DNA from: Stomoxys calcitrans
Lineage: Eukaryota > Arthropoda > Insecta > Diptera > Muscidae
Assembly (NCBI RefSeq): GCF_963082655.1
Contig: NC_081554.1
Span: 46,558,826 to 46,622,825, forward strand
Reading direction: 5' to 3'
Length of the DNA: 64,000 nt
This document shows, one piece after another, positions 10,398-21,205 of the stretch. Positions within the stretch are counted from its first letter, which is position 1; every line of letters begins with the position of its first letter. The translations under genes were made by a program, and so were the position numbers. The notes under the pieces are model-generated. The model was not told where the DNA came from. It was given only the letters and a program-made list of their open reading frames with translations, and searched no databases.

Positions 10398-11603
10398 GGA
10401 AAATCGGTTAGGTTAGGTCGAAAAGAGGATGCAGATATTAATCCGCCCCATGCCACACCTAAGCCAGTAATCGGTTGTTGTGTGCTCTAAAAACTATAAA
10501 GTAATCTCTAAAAAGAAAATTTTAAGTTAGGAATTCCGTGCTACTTACAAAATCCTTAATTGTTTTCAATGCCACTCCCCTACGTTGGTTCGTGTCTGAT
10601 ATTGTGTCTTCACCTAAGTACCGGTATCTGTTCTACGCGAATGCCTGGCAATCACAAAGGAAATGCTCCAACGTCTCATCATGCCCTACACATGCTATCA
10701 CTTGCGGCACCGATTTTACATAAGTGAGCTCGTAGTACTATGTGTGTCGTTATGATACCAATAGCTATACTGACCTCCTTCTTGCTTCCTTTCAGTAATA
10801 GCCACGTCTTCTCACGATCTGGATCCCCCCATAGGATTTTCGCCGTCCTACCGACCGTTTCGCTGTTCCACAATGTTGCATGCGTATTCGTCGCCCATTC
10901 CCTTAACTCGGAATGCGTCGACCCGAAAGGCTTCAACTTAACCAAGTTTATTGACGGCAATCCTCTAGCCTTCACCGCCAAATCGTCTGTCCTTTTATTT
11001 CCCCTTACTCCGTTATGGCCCGACACCCAAACGATGCGGATTTTGCCATCCTCAGAGAAGGCGATAATCTACTCCTTACACTTCAAGACTGTTCACGAGT
11101 TTACCATCCTGGTTGTTATTGCCCTTATGGCAATTTTATTGTCGGTAAAGATGTTCACACTCGACGTCCTCGCGATAGCACCACACCACTTCACGCATTC
11201 CGTGATCGCCTGGATCCCCGCCTGCAGGAACATATTATGGTCAGGCAGTCTAAAATAGATCTCAGTCCCTGGGTTCTCAATGATAAACCCCCAGGCCTAC
11301 TCTGTCCTCTAGCTTTGATCCATCCGTGTAACATGATCTTCCAGATGGCAATACTAGGGTTCCATCAATCCATGACTGTGCCGATGGCAGCAGTGCGTCG
11401 CATTTGACTTCAAGGTTCATCTCAGGTATCCGATCGGAAACCTCTCCCCTTCCTTCCAGGTTTCCTATCGTCGCCTCGATTACACCGCGATGGTATGAGC
11501 CTCCCATCGTGGCTGCCTCACCCTCAATCTGTATGTCAATGGGTCGGATATCTAGAATAGTCTTCAGTGCCCCAGTGGGCGTGGTCCTCATCGCTCCGTT
11601 AAG
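10398..11603 (-). pseudogene. Jockey-like LINE ORF2 C-terminus (RNase H and tail), J1
   Basis: Reading leftward, the end of the RT thumb (ALKTILDIRPIDIQIEGEA) begins at about 11580. An RNase H domain follows with its first acid in CYTDGSKLEDRVGLGVY at about 11290. After frameshifts comes the late RNase H part GHNGVRGNKRTDDLAVKARG near 11020, which keeps the ADDLA-type acid. Then comes the Cys-rich C-terminal region LCKIGAASDSMCRA and LEHFLCDC..FA down to about 10530. The 3' UTR ends in GACCTAACCTAACC at 10398. Several frameshifts and stops make it a pseudogene. The 5' side ends at 11603 next to a class C array. Confidence 0.85.
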
Positions 11604-11606
11604 TTA

Positions 11607-12400
11607 AGGTTAAGTTCAAAGATGGGCTGTATAAGACTATTTCTTGGTATAGCCCCCATATAGACCGATCCGCCGATTCAAGGTCTTAGGCCCATAAAAG
11701 CCACATTTATTATAAGATTTTGCTTAAATTTGGATGGGTGAATTGTTTAAGGCCACTCGACATCTTTCTTCACTTTGGCCCAGATCGGTTCAGATTTGTA
11801 TATAGCTGCCATATAGACCGATCTTTCGATTTATGGTTTTAGACCAATAAAAGGCGCATTTATTGTCCGATGTCGCCGAAATTTGGAACAGTGAGTTATG
11901 TTCGAGCCTTCGACATCCCTCTTCAATTTGGCTCAGATCGGTCTAGATTTGGATATAGCTGCCATATAGACCTATCTACCGATTTAAGGTCTAAGGCCCA
12001 TAAAAGGCGCATTTATTGTACGATTTTGCCAAAATTTGTGACAGTAAGTTGTGTGAGGCCCTTCGATATCCCTCTTAAATTTGGCCCAGATCGGTTTTGA
12101 TTTGGATATAGCTGCCATATAGACCAATCCGTCGATTTAATGTCTTGGGTCCACAAAAGTCTCATTTACTGTGCGATTTTGCTAAAATTTGTTAAAGTGA
12201 GTTGTGTTAGGCCCCTCGCTATCTTTATTCAATTTCATATAGACCGATCTCTCGATTTATGGTTTTGGGTCCATAAAAGGCGCATTTATTGCCCAATTTC
12301 TTCGAAATTTGAAATAGTGAGGTGTGTTAGACTCTTCGACATATTTCTGCAATTTGGCCCAGATCAGTTGCATAGTATTGTTATTGTGCCCTGTAGAGGC
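11607..12400 (+). mobile_element. Class C unit array (E5, left half)
   Basis: Five class C units run in plus orientation, each with GCTGCCATATAGACCGATC, CCATAAAAGGCGCATTTATT and CTTCGACAT. There is no head or tail at the left. Near 12400 the orientation and unit class switch to reversed class A. Confidence 0.7.
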
Positions 12401-12986
12401 CCAAGAAGTCTAATCGGGAGATCGGTTTATATGGCGGCTATATAATGGTATGGACTGCTTTAGACCATTCTCGACACCGTAGTTGGAGGTCAAAAAAGAA
12501 TACTTCATGCATAATTTCGGCAAAATCGGATGAGAATTGCGCCCTCTAGGAGCCAGGACCCAAGATCGGCTTATATGGCAGCTATAACAGGTTATAAAAC
12601 GATTTGAACCGTTCTAAGCACAGTTGTTGGAAATCATAACGAAACACTTCATGCAAAATTGCAGGCAAATCGGATAAGAAATGCACCCTCTAGAACCTCT
12701 AAACGTCAAGACCCAATATCAGATTATCAACCGATTCTGACCATACTAGGCACAGTTCTTAGAAGTGATACCAAAACACTTCATGCAAAATTTCAGCTAA
12801 ATCGGGTTAGAATTGCGCCTCCTAAAAGCTCAAGAAGTCAAGACCCAAGATTTATATGGCAGCTATATCAAAACATGGACCGATATGGCCGATTTACAAT
12901 CTCAACCGACCTACACTTTTAAGAAATATTTGTGCAAAATTTCAAGCAGCTAGCTTTACTCCTTCGAAAGTTTGCGTGCTTTTGAC

Positions 12987-13089
12987 ATACGGACGGACGG
13001 ACGGACAGACGGACGGACGGACAGACGGACAGACGGACGGACGGACAGACGGACGGACGGACGGACGGAAAGACGGGCAAACGGACATG
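12987..13089. repeat. GACG/GTCY proto-microsatellite of a mini-me head
   Basis: A run of GGAC and AGAC tetramers with scattered changes, directly preceding ACGGACATGGCTTGATCGAC. This is the GTCY tract read on the opposite strand. Confidence 0.9.
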
Positions 13090-13159
13090 GCTTGATCGAC
13101 TTTAAATGTCATGACGATCAAGAATATATATACTTTATAGGGTCTCAGACACATATTAT

Positions 13160-13215
13160 GGGACAGTCTTTTTATACCCCCCATCCTATGATGGAGGGTA
13201 TAAAAAGACTGTCCC
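13160..13215. repeat. Near-perfect hairpin at element terminus
   Basis: GGGACAGTCTTTTTATACCC at the left pairs with GGGTATAAAAAGACTGTCCC at the right, around a short loop containing ATCCTATGAT. The normal element terminus supplies only the inner TATACCC/GGGTATA part. The outer GACAGTC arms are extra. Confidence 0.85.
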
Positions 13216-14825
13216 TTAGAACGCCACGCGTTTAGTCTTAGCCAAACGTGTCACGTAGACCTGGCCAACTCCAACCACAAGGAGAGTTGCTTCTTTTCCG
13301 TGAGGTAGACAATCAAACCTTGGTTTTGTTTGCCTAAGAATCCCACCATGCGTTCCGTCGAGAATTATCTGCTCCATCCATTGATTTAGACCAGTGATGG
13401 GCACACTGACACAGTTGAAAATAATACATTTTATGTGTATGGGGACAATTATTCCCAACCAATCATCCAAGTGCAAAATAACAACATTGCTATACAAGAT
13501 AACAACAATGCGTCGATCCAATGAAGGCACACGAGCTATATGCACAACCCGTGTATCTTTATTCGTTTTTCCTATATTTGCAGACAATGGCATTTATGTG
13601 TGGTTGTGTGTTTTGTTGACCAACTATAATGTAGACCGTCGCATCTGTGAGCTGGGGGATGTCCATCCTTCTCACCAGGTTGAGTTTTGCGCCTTCCCAC
13701 AGAGTGTGAATACTTCCAACGAGCTTTATTGCTGTATCAATACATTATGCTGATTGAAAGCGCAGTATCAAAATGTCTCCTCTATACTCGCAGCTCATAA
13801 TTTGTAGGGGTGGACCCTCTTCACAGTTACACATATATGTAAAAATTCGCTCGTAAACCACATCCTTCACTTAAGACCGATGATCCGGTGGAATCCTACG
13901 GTATGCACTGCCGATGTTGATGACTGCATAGGTCAGCTCATCTCTGTTGTTCTTCCTTGCCACTCTGACGTAGTAGGGAGGCTACTTACCTTTTTCAGCG
14001 GCCATCTTCAACTCTCGTGATGGCTGTGACGTCCTTTTAGAAGTCACAATCCTCCATGAAGACTCAGGCGCCGTGCGCAGGACACTGTCTGGAGGGGCTG
14101 TCTCGATTTTTCCAGAGTATTTTTGATATCTTACGCTCTTCGGGAGATCTTATTCTCTTCGCTGCTTCCGTAGTAGTGATTGGTATGTCAGTTGCTGATG
14201 GTGCATACTCCTTCGTCGTGCCTAGAATTGCTTGCTCAGTCTTCCAGTTAGCTTAGCAAAGCCCGCGCTCACTGCTGGTCATATGTGAAATCCGCTCGTT
14301 AAACACATCCTTTACTTGGGACCGATGATACGATGGAATCCTACCGGATGCACTGCCGATGTTGATGACTGCATAGGTCAGCTCATCTCTGTTATGCTTC
14401 CTTGCCGTTCTGACGTAAGAGGGAGGCTACTTACCTTTTTCAGCGGCCATCTTCAACTCTCGTAATGGCTGTGGCGTCCTTTTAGAAGTCACTATCCTCC
14501 ATGAAGACTCAGGGGCCGTGCTCAGGACACTGTCTGGAGGGGCTGTCTTGATCTTTCCAGAGTACATGGAATCGGGGAGCTCATTTTTAGCGTTTTGGAT
14601 ATCTTACGCTCTTCGGGAAGTACTTGGTATGTCAGTTGCTGTTGGTGCATACTCCTTCGTCGTGCCTCGAATTGCTTGCTCAGTCTTCTTGTAAGCTAAG
14701 CAAAGCTCGCGCTCACTGCTGGTCACTGATCATCTCACTGTCCTCATCTCTTGATTCGACTGCGATAACAGTTTCATTGACAATGTCGCTGTGTCTATCG
14801 GAAACATCACCTTTAACCTAAACGC
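13216..14825 (-). pseudogene. Decayed LINE ORF1-like gene, copy A
   Basis: This is the same gene as 41140-42762. From right to left the minus strand gives an acidic N-terminal segment (SDRHSDIVNETVIAVESRD near 14770). A basic linker with ESSWR-type text and the block NRDELTYAVINIGSA follow. Next comes a middle block ending SIHTLWEGAKLNLVRRMDIP (about 13820-13640). At 13380-13216 a late block contains RQTKPRFDCLPHGKEA and VTRLAKTKR, resembling DUF4780 domains of insect retrotransposon ORF1 proteins. It is broken by stops and a 250-bp insert near 13380-13630. ORF1 proteins bind RNA in the retrotransposition particle. The clade is not settled. Confidence 0.65.
13846..14720 (-). repeat. Direct tandem duplication (~435 bp) inside ORF1 copy A
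   Basis: Two units, about 13846-14280 and 14281-14720, share long runs such as GCACTGCCGATGTTGATGAC, GGACACTGTCTGGAGGGGCT and CATACTCCTTCGTCGTGCC. They differ by point changes and small indels. The corresponding gene at 41140 has the segment once, so this is a duplication in copy A. Confidence 0.85.
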
Positions 14826-14836
14826 TGGAGACGCCA

Positions 14837-15200
14837 TCATTATGATCCTTAGATGGCAAAATATATCTAAGGTTTAAGCCAGGATACGAGGCCAGAATTT
14901 TAGCATCATAGGTGTACTTGCTAACCCCTGCGCTACGGTGGTCTCCTTTCTGCGTTCGCTCACATAGAGGGCTAATATTTTTAGGTTCTGTCCTAAAATA
15001 GAAAAGTTCGTGGCACGTCATTATGATCCTTAGCTGGCAAAATATTTCCGATATTCACGTCAGGATTCGGACCCAGGAGTTTTGCGTCATAGGCGTACTT
15101 ACAAACATCTGCGCTACGGTGGTCTCCATTCTTCCTTCGCCCACCTAGAGGGCTATCTTGTTAGTTTCTGCCTTAAAATAGAGAAATTCAAAGCACTTTA
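14837..15200 (-). repeat. Tandem pair of tRNA-like SINE heads, 181-bp period
   Basis: Units begin TCATTATGATCCTTAG at 14837 and 15018. Each carries a minus-strand tRNA-like head: CATAGGTGTACTTGCTAAC or its variant, then TGCGCTACGGTGGTCTCC. This matches the head of the window's SINEs, but the attached body (CACCTAGAGGGCTA, TTAAAATAGA) differs. It may be a different SINE subfamily. Confidence 0.65.
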
Positions 15201-16137
15201 CCCATTCCCATTCCTAAACGTGCAAGGTCCGACCCAGCCAAATTTTACACTGATTTATTTGTCTTAATTCTTATCCGCTACTTTAAACAAGCACAGTTGC
15301 TTGTTTTGAACCTTATATACCAACCTCCTACAAAATTTAGCTATCCCATCTGTCGTATGACTATTCGACAAATATGCCACCAAAAATAAACATAACTTAA
15401 GTTTCTTATTTAGCAATGCTCATGTTTTTGCCATTTGCTTTGGATGTTGCTGCTCGTTAAGGCACTGCTGTGCCATGACTGTTGCTCTGATTATGTGTTG
15501 TCTGATGTTGGAGTAGATGCGCCAGCAGCTTGCAATGGGACTGGTTGCTGGTTGTAGACACATAGTCACATTGTTCGTTCCGCCTCAGAATGTCTGATGA
15601 CGGCAATGTAGATTCACTTCATCCGCAAAGTTTCATATAAAGTTTCACAAATTAAATATTTGCCTGATTGAAGTTAATGTACTTGTACATAATTTTTGTT
15701 GTTGTTATATTTTGTTCCACCAACTCGGCATCAATCTCTGTATTTTGACCACTTTTATGTTCATCGTTTTGTTGGCGAGGACATTAGGGTTGATAGTTAA
15801 AAAGTTGGGTAAATTATACACAACCCACATAATGGCAGAGAAGGGAATAATTGTGTGGGGGTCATTTCCACCGACATAAACAAGTGTAACAAGTAAATGT
15901 TCTATTATGGAGTGTTAAAAATAAATTCAGTTTCAGAATTTGAGTCAATAGGCAAATTGAGTCAACTTTATTAGTAGCACTATATATTCAATAGAGCGTA
16001 CTTTTAATGCAGATGCAGATGTATGCTACAGTATTCATTTTCATAAAATTTTTAACCCAATAAAATTAAATTTCCCACACCCCGTAATGGCCAACTTCAA
16101 TCAGGAAGTAATTCTTAATCGAACGCTATATTTAACA
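15201..16137. other. Intergenic sequence, nothing recognised
   Basis: About 0.9 kb of AT-rich sequence without a recurrent repeat or conserved reading frame. Confidence 0.5.
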
Positions 16138-16600
16138 CTTTTTTATATCCACCAGCAAAGTACGGTCCAAATCGGTCTATATCCTGATATAGCTCCCATA
16201 TAAACCGATCTCCCGATTTGAATTCATGTGCCCCTGGAAGACGCGATTTTTGTCGAATTGGGTGAAACTTTGCATTCGGTGTTCTGTTATGACTTACAAC
16301 AGCTGTGTCAAGTACGGTCCAAATCAGTCCTTAAGCTGATATAGCTCCCATATAAACCGATATTCAAATTTGACTTCTTGAGCCCCTGGAAGCCGCAACA
16401 ACCTTGCCAAATGCGGCACAAATTGGTCCTTGACCGATTTTGACCAAACCTCTTAGATATTGTGATACGCATCGAGGAAAGTGTCAAGTGTTAACTCTGT
16501 ATTGCAATACATCTCAAAATCGGACGAACTTACATATGTGAGCTATATCTATTCCTGCTAGAAACGATTTTAAAATATCGAAAAGATTACCCGACCACAG
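16138..16600 (+). mobile_element. Central-repeat element fragment, class D units (E6)
   Basis: It starts at TTTTTTATATCCACCAGCAA, a worn terminus, and passes directly into about three class D units (GATATAGCTCCCATATAAAC, CGATCTCCCGATTTGA). Core, microsatellite and hairpin tail are absent. The last unit decays into a LINE scrap. Confidence 0.65.
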
Positions 16601-16609
16601 TCATAACGA

Positions 16610-16945
16610 CGATTGGCATAAATATCTTCTCAGACAGCCAGGCAGCCATTTAATCCCTGGAGAACGTATTTCTGAACACAAAAACCGCCTTCGACTGTCG
16701 GAAATTCCTCAAAGAGATGGCTAAACAGTTCACTATTATCCTGTTCTTGGTACCGAGCCACCAAGATATCACAGGGAATTGTAAAGCTGACGAGCTTGCG
16801 AGACTAGCAACTAGTTTGCACATTCCAGCGGAACTGGAATCTGTGGGTATGCCTCTAGCAACATGTAAGCTAAGTTTTCAGGATCACGTTCGAAGGACAA
16901 CGAATGATAGATGGTCACAAAGAGGAGGCTGTGAGCATTCTAGAC
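16610..16945 (+). pseudogene. Jockey-like LINE RNase H fragment, J2
   Basis: It reads IFSDSQAAI at the start, the second part of an RNase H fold with its aspartate. ILFLVPSHQDITGNCKADEL then carries the His and final Asp motif. A C-terminal DHVRRTTNDRWSQRG follows. One stop interrupts the fragment near 16650. The upstream RT and first RNase H acid are absent. The closing block matches the start of the fragment at 60074, so both are the same family. Confidence 0.75.
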
Positions 16946-16954
16946 GTTTTATTC

Positions 16955-17680
16955 AATGCAATGGAAAAGGAAAGCCAAAAATAGCAACACACAGCAACCA
17001 CTATGAGCCATGCGTTGGTATGTTGTATTTGAATTGTATTAATAGCGAAAACGCATCTATGATACAACTACCACATTAACCACGCTCGACAACCCTGTCT
17101 ATTAGCTGTACTTTTCACAATGCATGCATTTTTGTGTAATGACAGACATTCTTTATGTGACAAATTATACATCTTCCGTACTACACATGATTTTGTGCAT
17201 CTGTTGGAATTTGTATTGATGGCTTCGAACGCTAAGACAACGGCAATGGCTCTCGCTGTTGCTCCGCGTGCCCAGGTTCGAATCCTGGTCGGGCTCTGCC
17301 GAATTTTTAATTTTTCAAGTTGTTTGCCAGTTAGGACGAAGTTTATTAAATTTTACAGTTTTTGTTTGTTTCTCTTTCGAGACGAGCTCAATGATCGGAG
17401 ATGCAATGGAAAAGGAAAGCCAAAGAAAGCAACACACACCAAACACTATGGGACGCGTTTCGTCGCTGTTGCTCCGTGTGCCCAGGTTCGAATACTGGCC
17501 GGACTCTGCCGAATTTTTCATTTTTTAAGTTGTTTGTCAGTTAGGGCGAAGTTTATTAAATTTAACGATTTTTGTTTGTTTCTCTTTCGAGACGAGCTCA
17601 ATGATCGGAGATACAATGGAAAAGGAAAGCCAAATATATCAACACACACCAACCACTATGGGACGCGTTTCGTCTTTGCT
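16955..17680 (+). repeat. ~210-bp tandem repeat with tRNA T-arm-like motif
   Basis: Two full units (about 17260-17469 and 17470-17680) and a partial one at 16955-17030 share CAATGGAAAAGGAAAGCCAA and GAGACGAGCTCAATGATCGG. Each full unit starts with CCCAGGTTCGAATCCTGG or a one-base variant, a five-base-pair T-arm stem with a seven-base loop and a pol III B-box. I see no convincing A-box. A tRNA-derived SINE that multiplied in tandem is possible. The 187-codon frame across it is not credible as a protein. Confidence 0.7.
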
Positions 17681-17719
17681 TAGAAGACTTTTCAACCATA
17701 TTAGGTGTGATGGCTTCAG

Positions 17720-18456
17720 GGGCCGTGCGTTGGTAAACTATTACTCTTTGGGGTATGTTAGGGGAGGGGCCCTTCCCCAAACACTTGGTTCCACATTTGG
17801 ATATAAGGTTCGTATTCTACTCTCAAATATCTTTTATTTGAGCTCCATATTGCCATGGCAAGTAAATAAGTCCTTTTTAGGGGGTGTCTTGGGGAATGGG
17901 AGGACCACCAGAAACTTGGTCCGAAAGTGACTATCAATTTCTGGCTCTACTCTTAAATACCTTTTATTTAAGCCCCATATTGCCATGGTCAGTAAATATG
18001 TTCGATTTAGGAACATATTTGGGGTGGGGCGCCCCCCCAAATACGTGACTCCATATTTGAATATCAGATTCGTTTTCCACTCTCAAATACCTTTCATTTG
18101 AGTCCTATATTGTCGTGATTGGTCTATAAGTATATTTGGTGGGTTTTTAGGGTGGGCGGTACCCCCCCCCCCCCCTCTCTGGGTACCTCATCCGAAATTT
18201 GGATACCAAGTTTTTGGTTTTAGGTTACTAATAGAAAGCACACAAAATTTCGCTTAAATCACACCACCAATCTCCGAAATCAAGCGTTTCTGAAAACTAG
18301 GGTAAGGGGGAGGGCCCGTCCCCCCTTCAGATATCAAAAATTGTAGTACCTCATTTTCACCACGAGATCATTATGGACCATCGGAGAAAATTTCAAGAAA
18401 ATCAATTCCTCCGTTTTTGAGTCTATACTGAACGGACAAACAAATACAAATTGATT
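17720..18456 (+). mobile_element. Class B (G-rich) element, copy B2
   Basis: Four units show the recurrent TCTCAAATACCTTT at 17821, 17951 and 18081, so the period is about 130 bp. Each is followed by TTTGAGCCCATATTGCCATGG-like text and a G-rich stretch. The 3' part (GTAAGGGGGAGGGCCC, then TTTTTGAGTCTATACTGAAC and ACAAACAAATACAAATTG) ends exactly where the next mini-me head starts. Confidence 0.7.
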
Positions 18457-18596
18457 TTTATACCCTCCACCATAGGATAGGGGTATACTAATTTCGTTAT
18501 TCTGTTTGTAACTCCTCGAAATATTCGTCTAAGACCCCATAAGATAAAATGTATATATTCTGTATCGTCATGACATTTAAAGTCGATCTAGCCATG

Positions 18597-18682
18597 TCCG
18601 TCCGCCTGTACGTCTGTCCGCCCGTCTGTCCGTCCGTCTGTCCGTCCGTCTGTCCGTCCGTCTGTCCGTCCGTCTGTCTGTC
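18597..18682 (+). repeat. GTCY proto-microsatellite in mini-me head
   Basis: GTCC and GTCT tetramers directly follow the core GATCTAGCCATG, as in published mini-me elements. Confidence 0.9.
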
Positions 18683-19108
18683 GATAGCACTCTAACTTTC
18701 GAAGTAGTAAAGCTAGCCGCATGGAATTTTTCACAAATACTTCTTATTAGTGTAGGTCGGTTGGGATTGTAAATGGGCTATATTGGTCCATTTTTTGATA
18801 CAGCTGCCATATTAACCGATCATGGATCATGACTTCTTGAGCCCCTAGAGGGCACAATTCCTATCCGATTTGGCTAAAATTTTGCATGAGGTCTTTTACT
18901 ATGACTTCCAACAACTGTGCAGAGTATGGTTGAAATCAGTCCATAACCCGATATAGCTGTCATATAAACCTACCTGGGGTCCTCACTTCCTGAGCGTCTA
19001 AAGGCCGCAATTCCTATCCGATTAGGCTGAAATTTTGCACAACGTGTTTAGATGTGACTTCCAACATCTGTGCTAAGTATGTTTTAAATCGGTCCATAAT
19101 CTGATATA

Positions 19109-19345
19109 TTGGGTTGCCCAAAAAGTAATTGCGGATTTTTTAAAAGAAAGTAAATGCATTTTTAATAAAACTAAGAATGAACTTTAATCAAATATACTTT
19201 TTTACCCTTTTTTTCTAAAGCAAGCTAAAAGTAACAGCTGATAACTGACAGAAGAAAGAATGCAATTACAGAGTCACAAGCTGTGAAAAAATTTGTCAAC
19301 GCCGACTATATGAAAAATCCGCAATTACTTTTTGGGCAATCCCAA
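19109..19345 (+). mobile_element. TA-type MITE, copy 2 (237 bp)
   Basis: It has terminal inverted repeats of about 32 bp (TTGGGTTGCCCAAAAAGTAA...). It is inserted after GATATA inside a class A unit: the host reads CTGATATA before it and (TT)GCTGCCATATAAAC after it. The right TA duplication has changed to TT. No open frame is conserved. Confidence 0.95.
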
Positions 19346-19945
19346 TTGCTGCCATATAAACCGATCTTGAATCTTGACTTCTTGAGCCCCTAGTGTGCGC
19401 AATTATTATCCGATTTGGCTGAAATTTTGCATGAGGTGTTTTGTTATGACTTCTAATAACTGTGACAAATATGGTTCAAATCGGTTCATAACCTAATATA
19501 GCTGCCATATAAACCGATCTGGGATCTTGACTTCTTGAGCCTCCAGAGGACGTAATTATTATTAGCCGATTTGGCTGACATTTTGTACAACGGCTTCTCC
19601 TACAACCTTCATCATACTTGTCAAACATGGTTCGAATCGGTCTATAGCCTGGTACAGCTCCCATATAAACCGATTTCTCTATTTTACTTCTTGAGCCCCT
19701 AAAGGGCGCAATTCTTACTCGAATTGGCTGAACTTTTACACAATGACTTCTCCTATGGTCTCCAAAATTCAATTCGATTATGGTCTGAATCGGACTACAC
19801 AACTCCAATATTAAATAAATTATTTTCTTTTATCCTTTGGTTGCCTAAAAGGATATATCGGGAAAAAAACTCGACAAATGCGATCTATGGTGAAGGGTAT
19901 ATAAGATTCGGCCGGCCGAACTTAGCACACTTTTACTTGTTTTAT

Positions 19946-21013
19946 ATAAGATTTGAAAACCTTCACCGAATTCATTCACATTCGGATCGGAATTAGCTAT
20001 GACTCCCAATTTCCAAGGGTAGGTGTAAGGTATTATATAGTCAGCACCGTCCGACCTTTGTCTTTCCATTACTTGTTTTCACGTTTCTACTACACCCTAT
20101 TATCTACTGCCCATCCATTTTATCACTGAATTTGTTGTTGTTGTGTTTGTATGTCTCCAATCTAGATTCTTACTGTTTATTTTGCCAATTGTTTACACTT
20201 GTCTCTTGGAACTTTTTCTAGTTTGGTCCGTTTGTTTGCTATGTGTTGTTATCCATTAGTCAGTGACAGCCGTGTCAGTCCTTAGCCCTCTTGCTGTGGT
20301 GACCTCAGAGACAGTGGCGAGTCATAACATCCTGCGACATTTTATGTCAGGCTAAGTAAGCCCACATTCCACTTCAAGTCAATGAAGATAGTCTATCCAC
20401 ATGGGTAGTGTAAATTAAGTAGGGAACTTTATTTCATAACTAAACATCGGAATGAAGTTAAATGGTGGCAATGTTTGCAATGTAATTTGATGTTCGCAGC
20501 TTTTGAGAATTCTTTCTTTTTAGTCTTTTTTAACCAGCTTTAGTTATGCCAGTAAATAATTGTCATGGAGTGTGGGCAGTGGTAGGTGGGGACATTCTCA
20601 TCTAATCCTTTTGCATTGGTTGTTAATGGCGAACACAGCATAAATATTTCCTGTGTCCTCATATTTCAATGGGATTCAGTGCTTACCTAAGATCTATCTA
20701 TTGTTGAACAAAAGTTCCTCCAAAGCTACGATGTGTCTGACAATGTGGATAACTGCAAATGAAAGCAGATAATTTGCAAGAGAAAAGTTTAAAACAAGCA
20801 CAATTAACTCATTAACATCAAAATTAGCAAAATGATCAAGGTAATTGGGCGCTAAACGATGAGCCAGACCAGAAGTAATGTGTAAGGAAAAGTGCAAGGA
20901 TAAATTGCCCAAACATACCAAATATTGGAAACCATGTAATGTGAATGACGGACTTGCGAAAGCAGTCAAAATTAATGAGAGCAAAAGTTTGATGATGTGC
21001 TGTAAATCTGCAG
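19946..21013. other. Intergenic sequence, nothing recognised
   Basis: About 1.07 kb without recurrent repeat text. Frames on either strand lack domain signatures. Confidence 0.5.
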
Positions 21014-21205
21014 ATGCAAATTTGCCCATGAACATTCCATTAAAGGACAGGGGCAAACTTCTCTCATGTGACTGAGTGCTGCCCGATTCAAGTTTAAGCT
21101 CAATGGGATAAGGGATCTGCTTTTTACAGTCGCAGTAGGCACCTCTTTGGGGAGAATTATGTACATGTCGCCAGCATAAGGATGAGATTAGCACCGCTAA
21201 AAATT
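21014..21205 (-). mobile_element. tRNA-derived SINE, head missing (S3)
   Basis: The 3' end is at the left (GCAAATTTGCCCATGAACAT). The body GGGGCAAACTTCTC, ATTCAAGTTTAAGCTCAATG and CACCTCTTTGGGGAGAA follows, then GCCAGCATAAGG and ACCGCTAAAAATTTTT. There the sequence switches to the mini-me head TATATCCACCACC. The tRNA-like half is absent, and the element insertion marks the break. Confidence 0.8.

Larger units (their letters stand above)
12400..13215 (-). mobile_element. Class A element with head (E5, right half)
   Basis: About three reversed class A units (ATCGGCTTATATGGCAGCTA type) lead into the leader CCGATATGGCCGATTTACAA. A GACG-rich microsatellite, the core TGGCTTGATCGACTTTAAAT, ATATATACTTTATAGGGTCT and the terminal hairpin at 13160-13215 follow. 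The orientation is opposite to the class C array on its left. Confidence 0.8.
18457..19945 (+). mobile_element. Central-repeat element, class A, complete head to tail (E7)
   Basis: A full head is present: TATACCCTCCACCATAGG, AACTCCTCGAAATATTCGTC, the core GTCGATCTAGCCATGTCCG, a GTCY tract at 18597-18682 and the leader. About seven class A units follow, one of them holding a MITE at 19109-19345. The tail at 19855-19945 reads GGGTATATAAGATTCGGCC, GGCCGAACTTAGCACACTTTTACTTG. It is the best intact reference copy in the window for head and tail together. Confidence 0.85.

Noticed and set aside
10398..10411. Telomeric repeat (TTAGG type)
   Set aside because: Only two imperfect copies at a LINE 3' end; flies are known to lack this telomere repeat.
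17120..17683. 187-codon plus-strand frame
   Set aside because: It spans the 210-bp tRNA-like tandem repeat; its repeats mirror the DNA period and no domain is seen.
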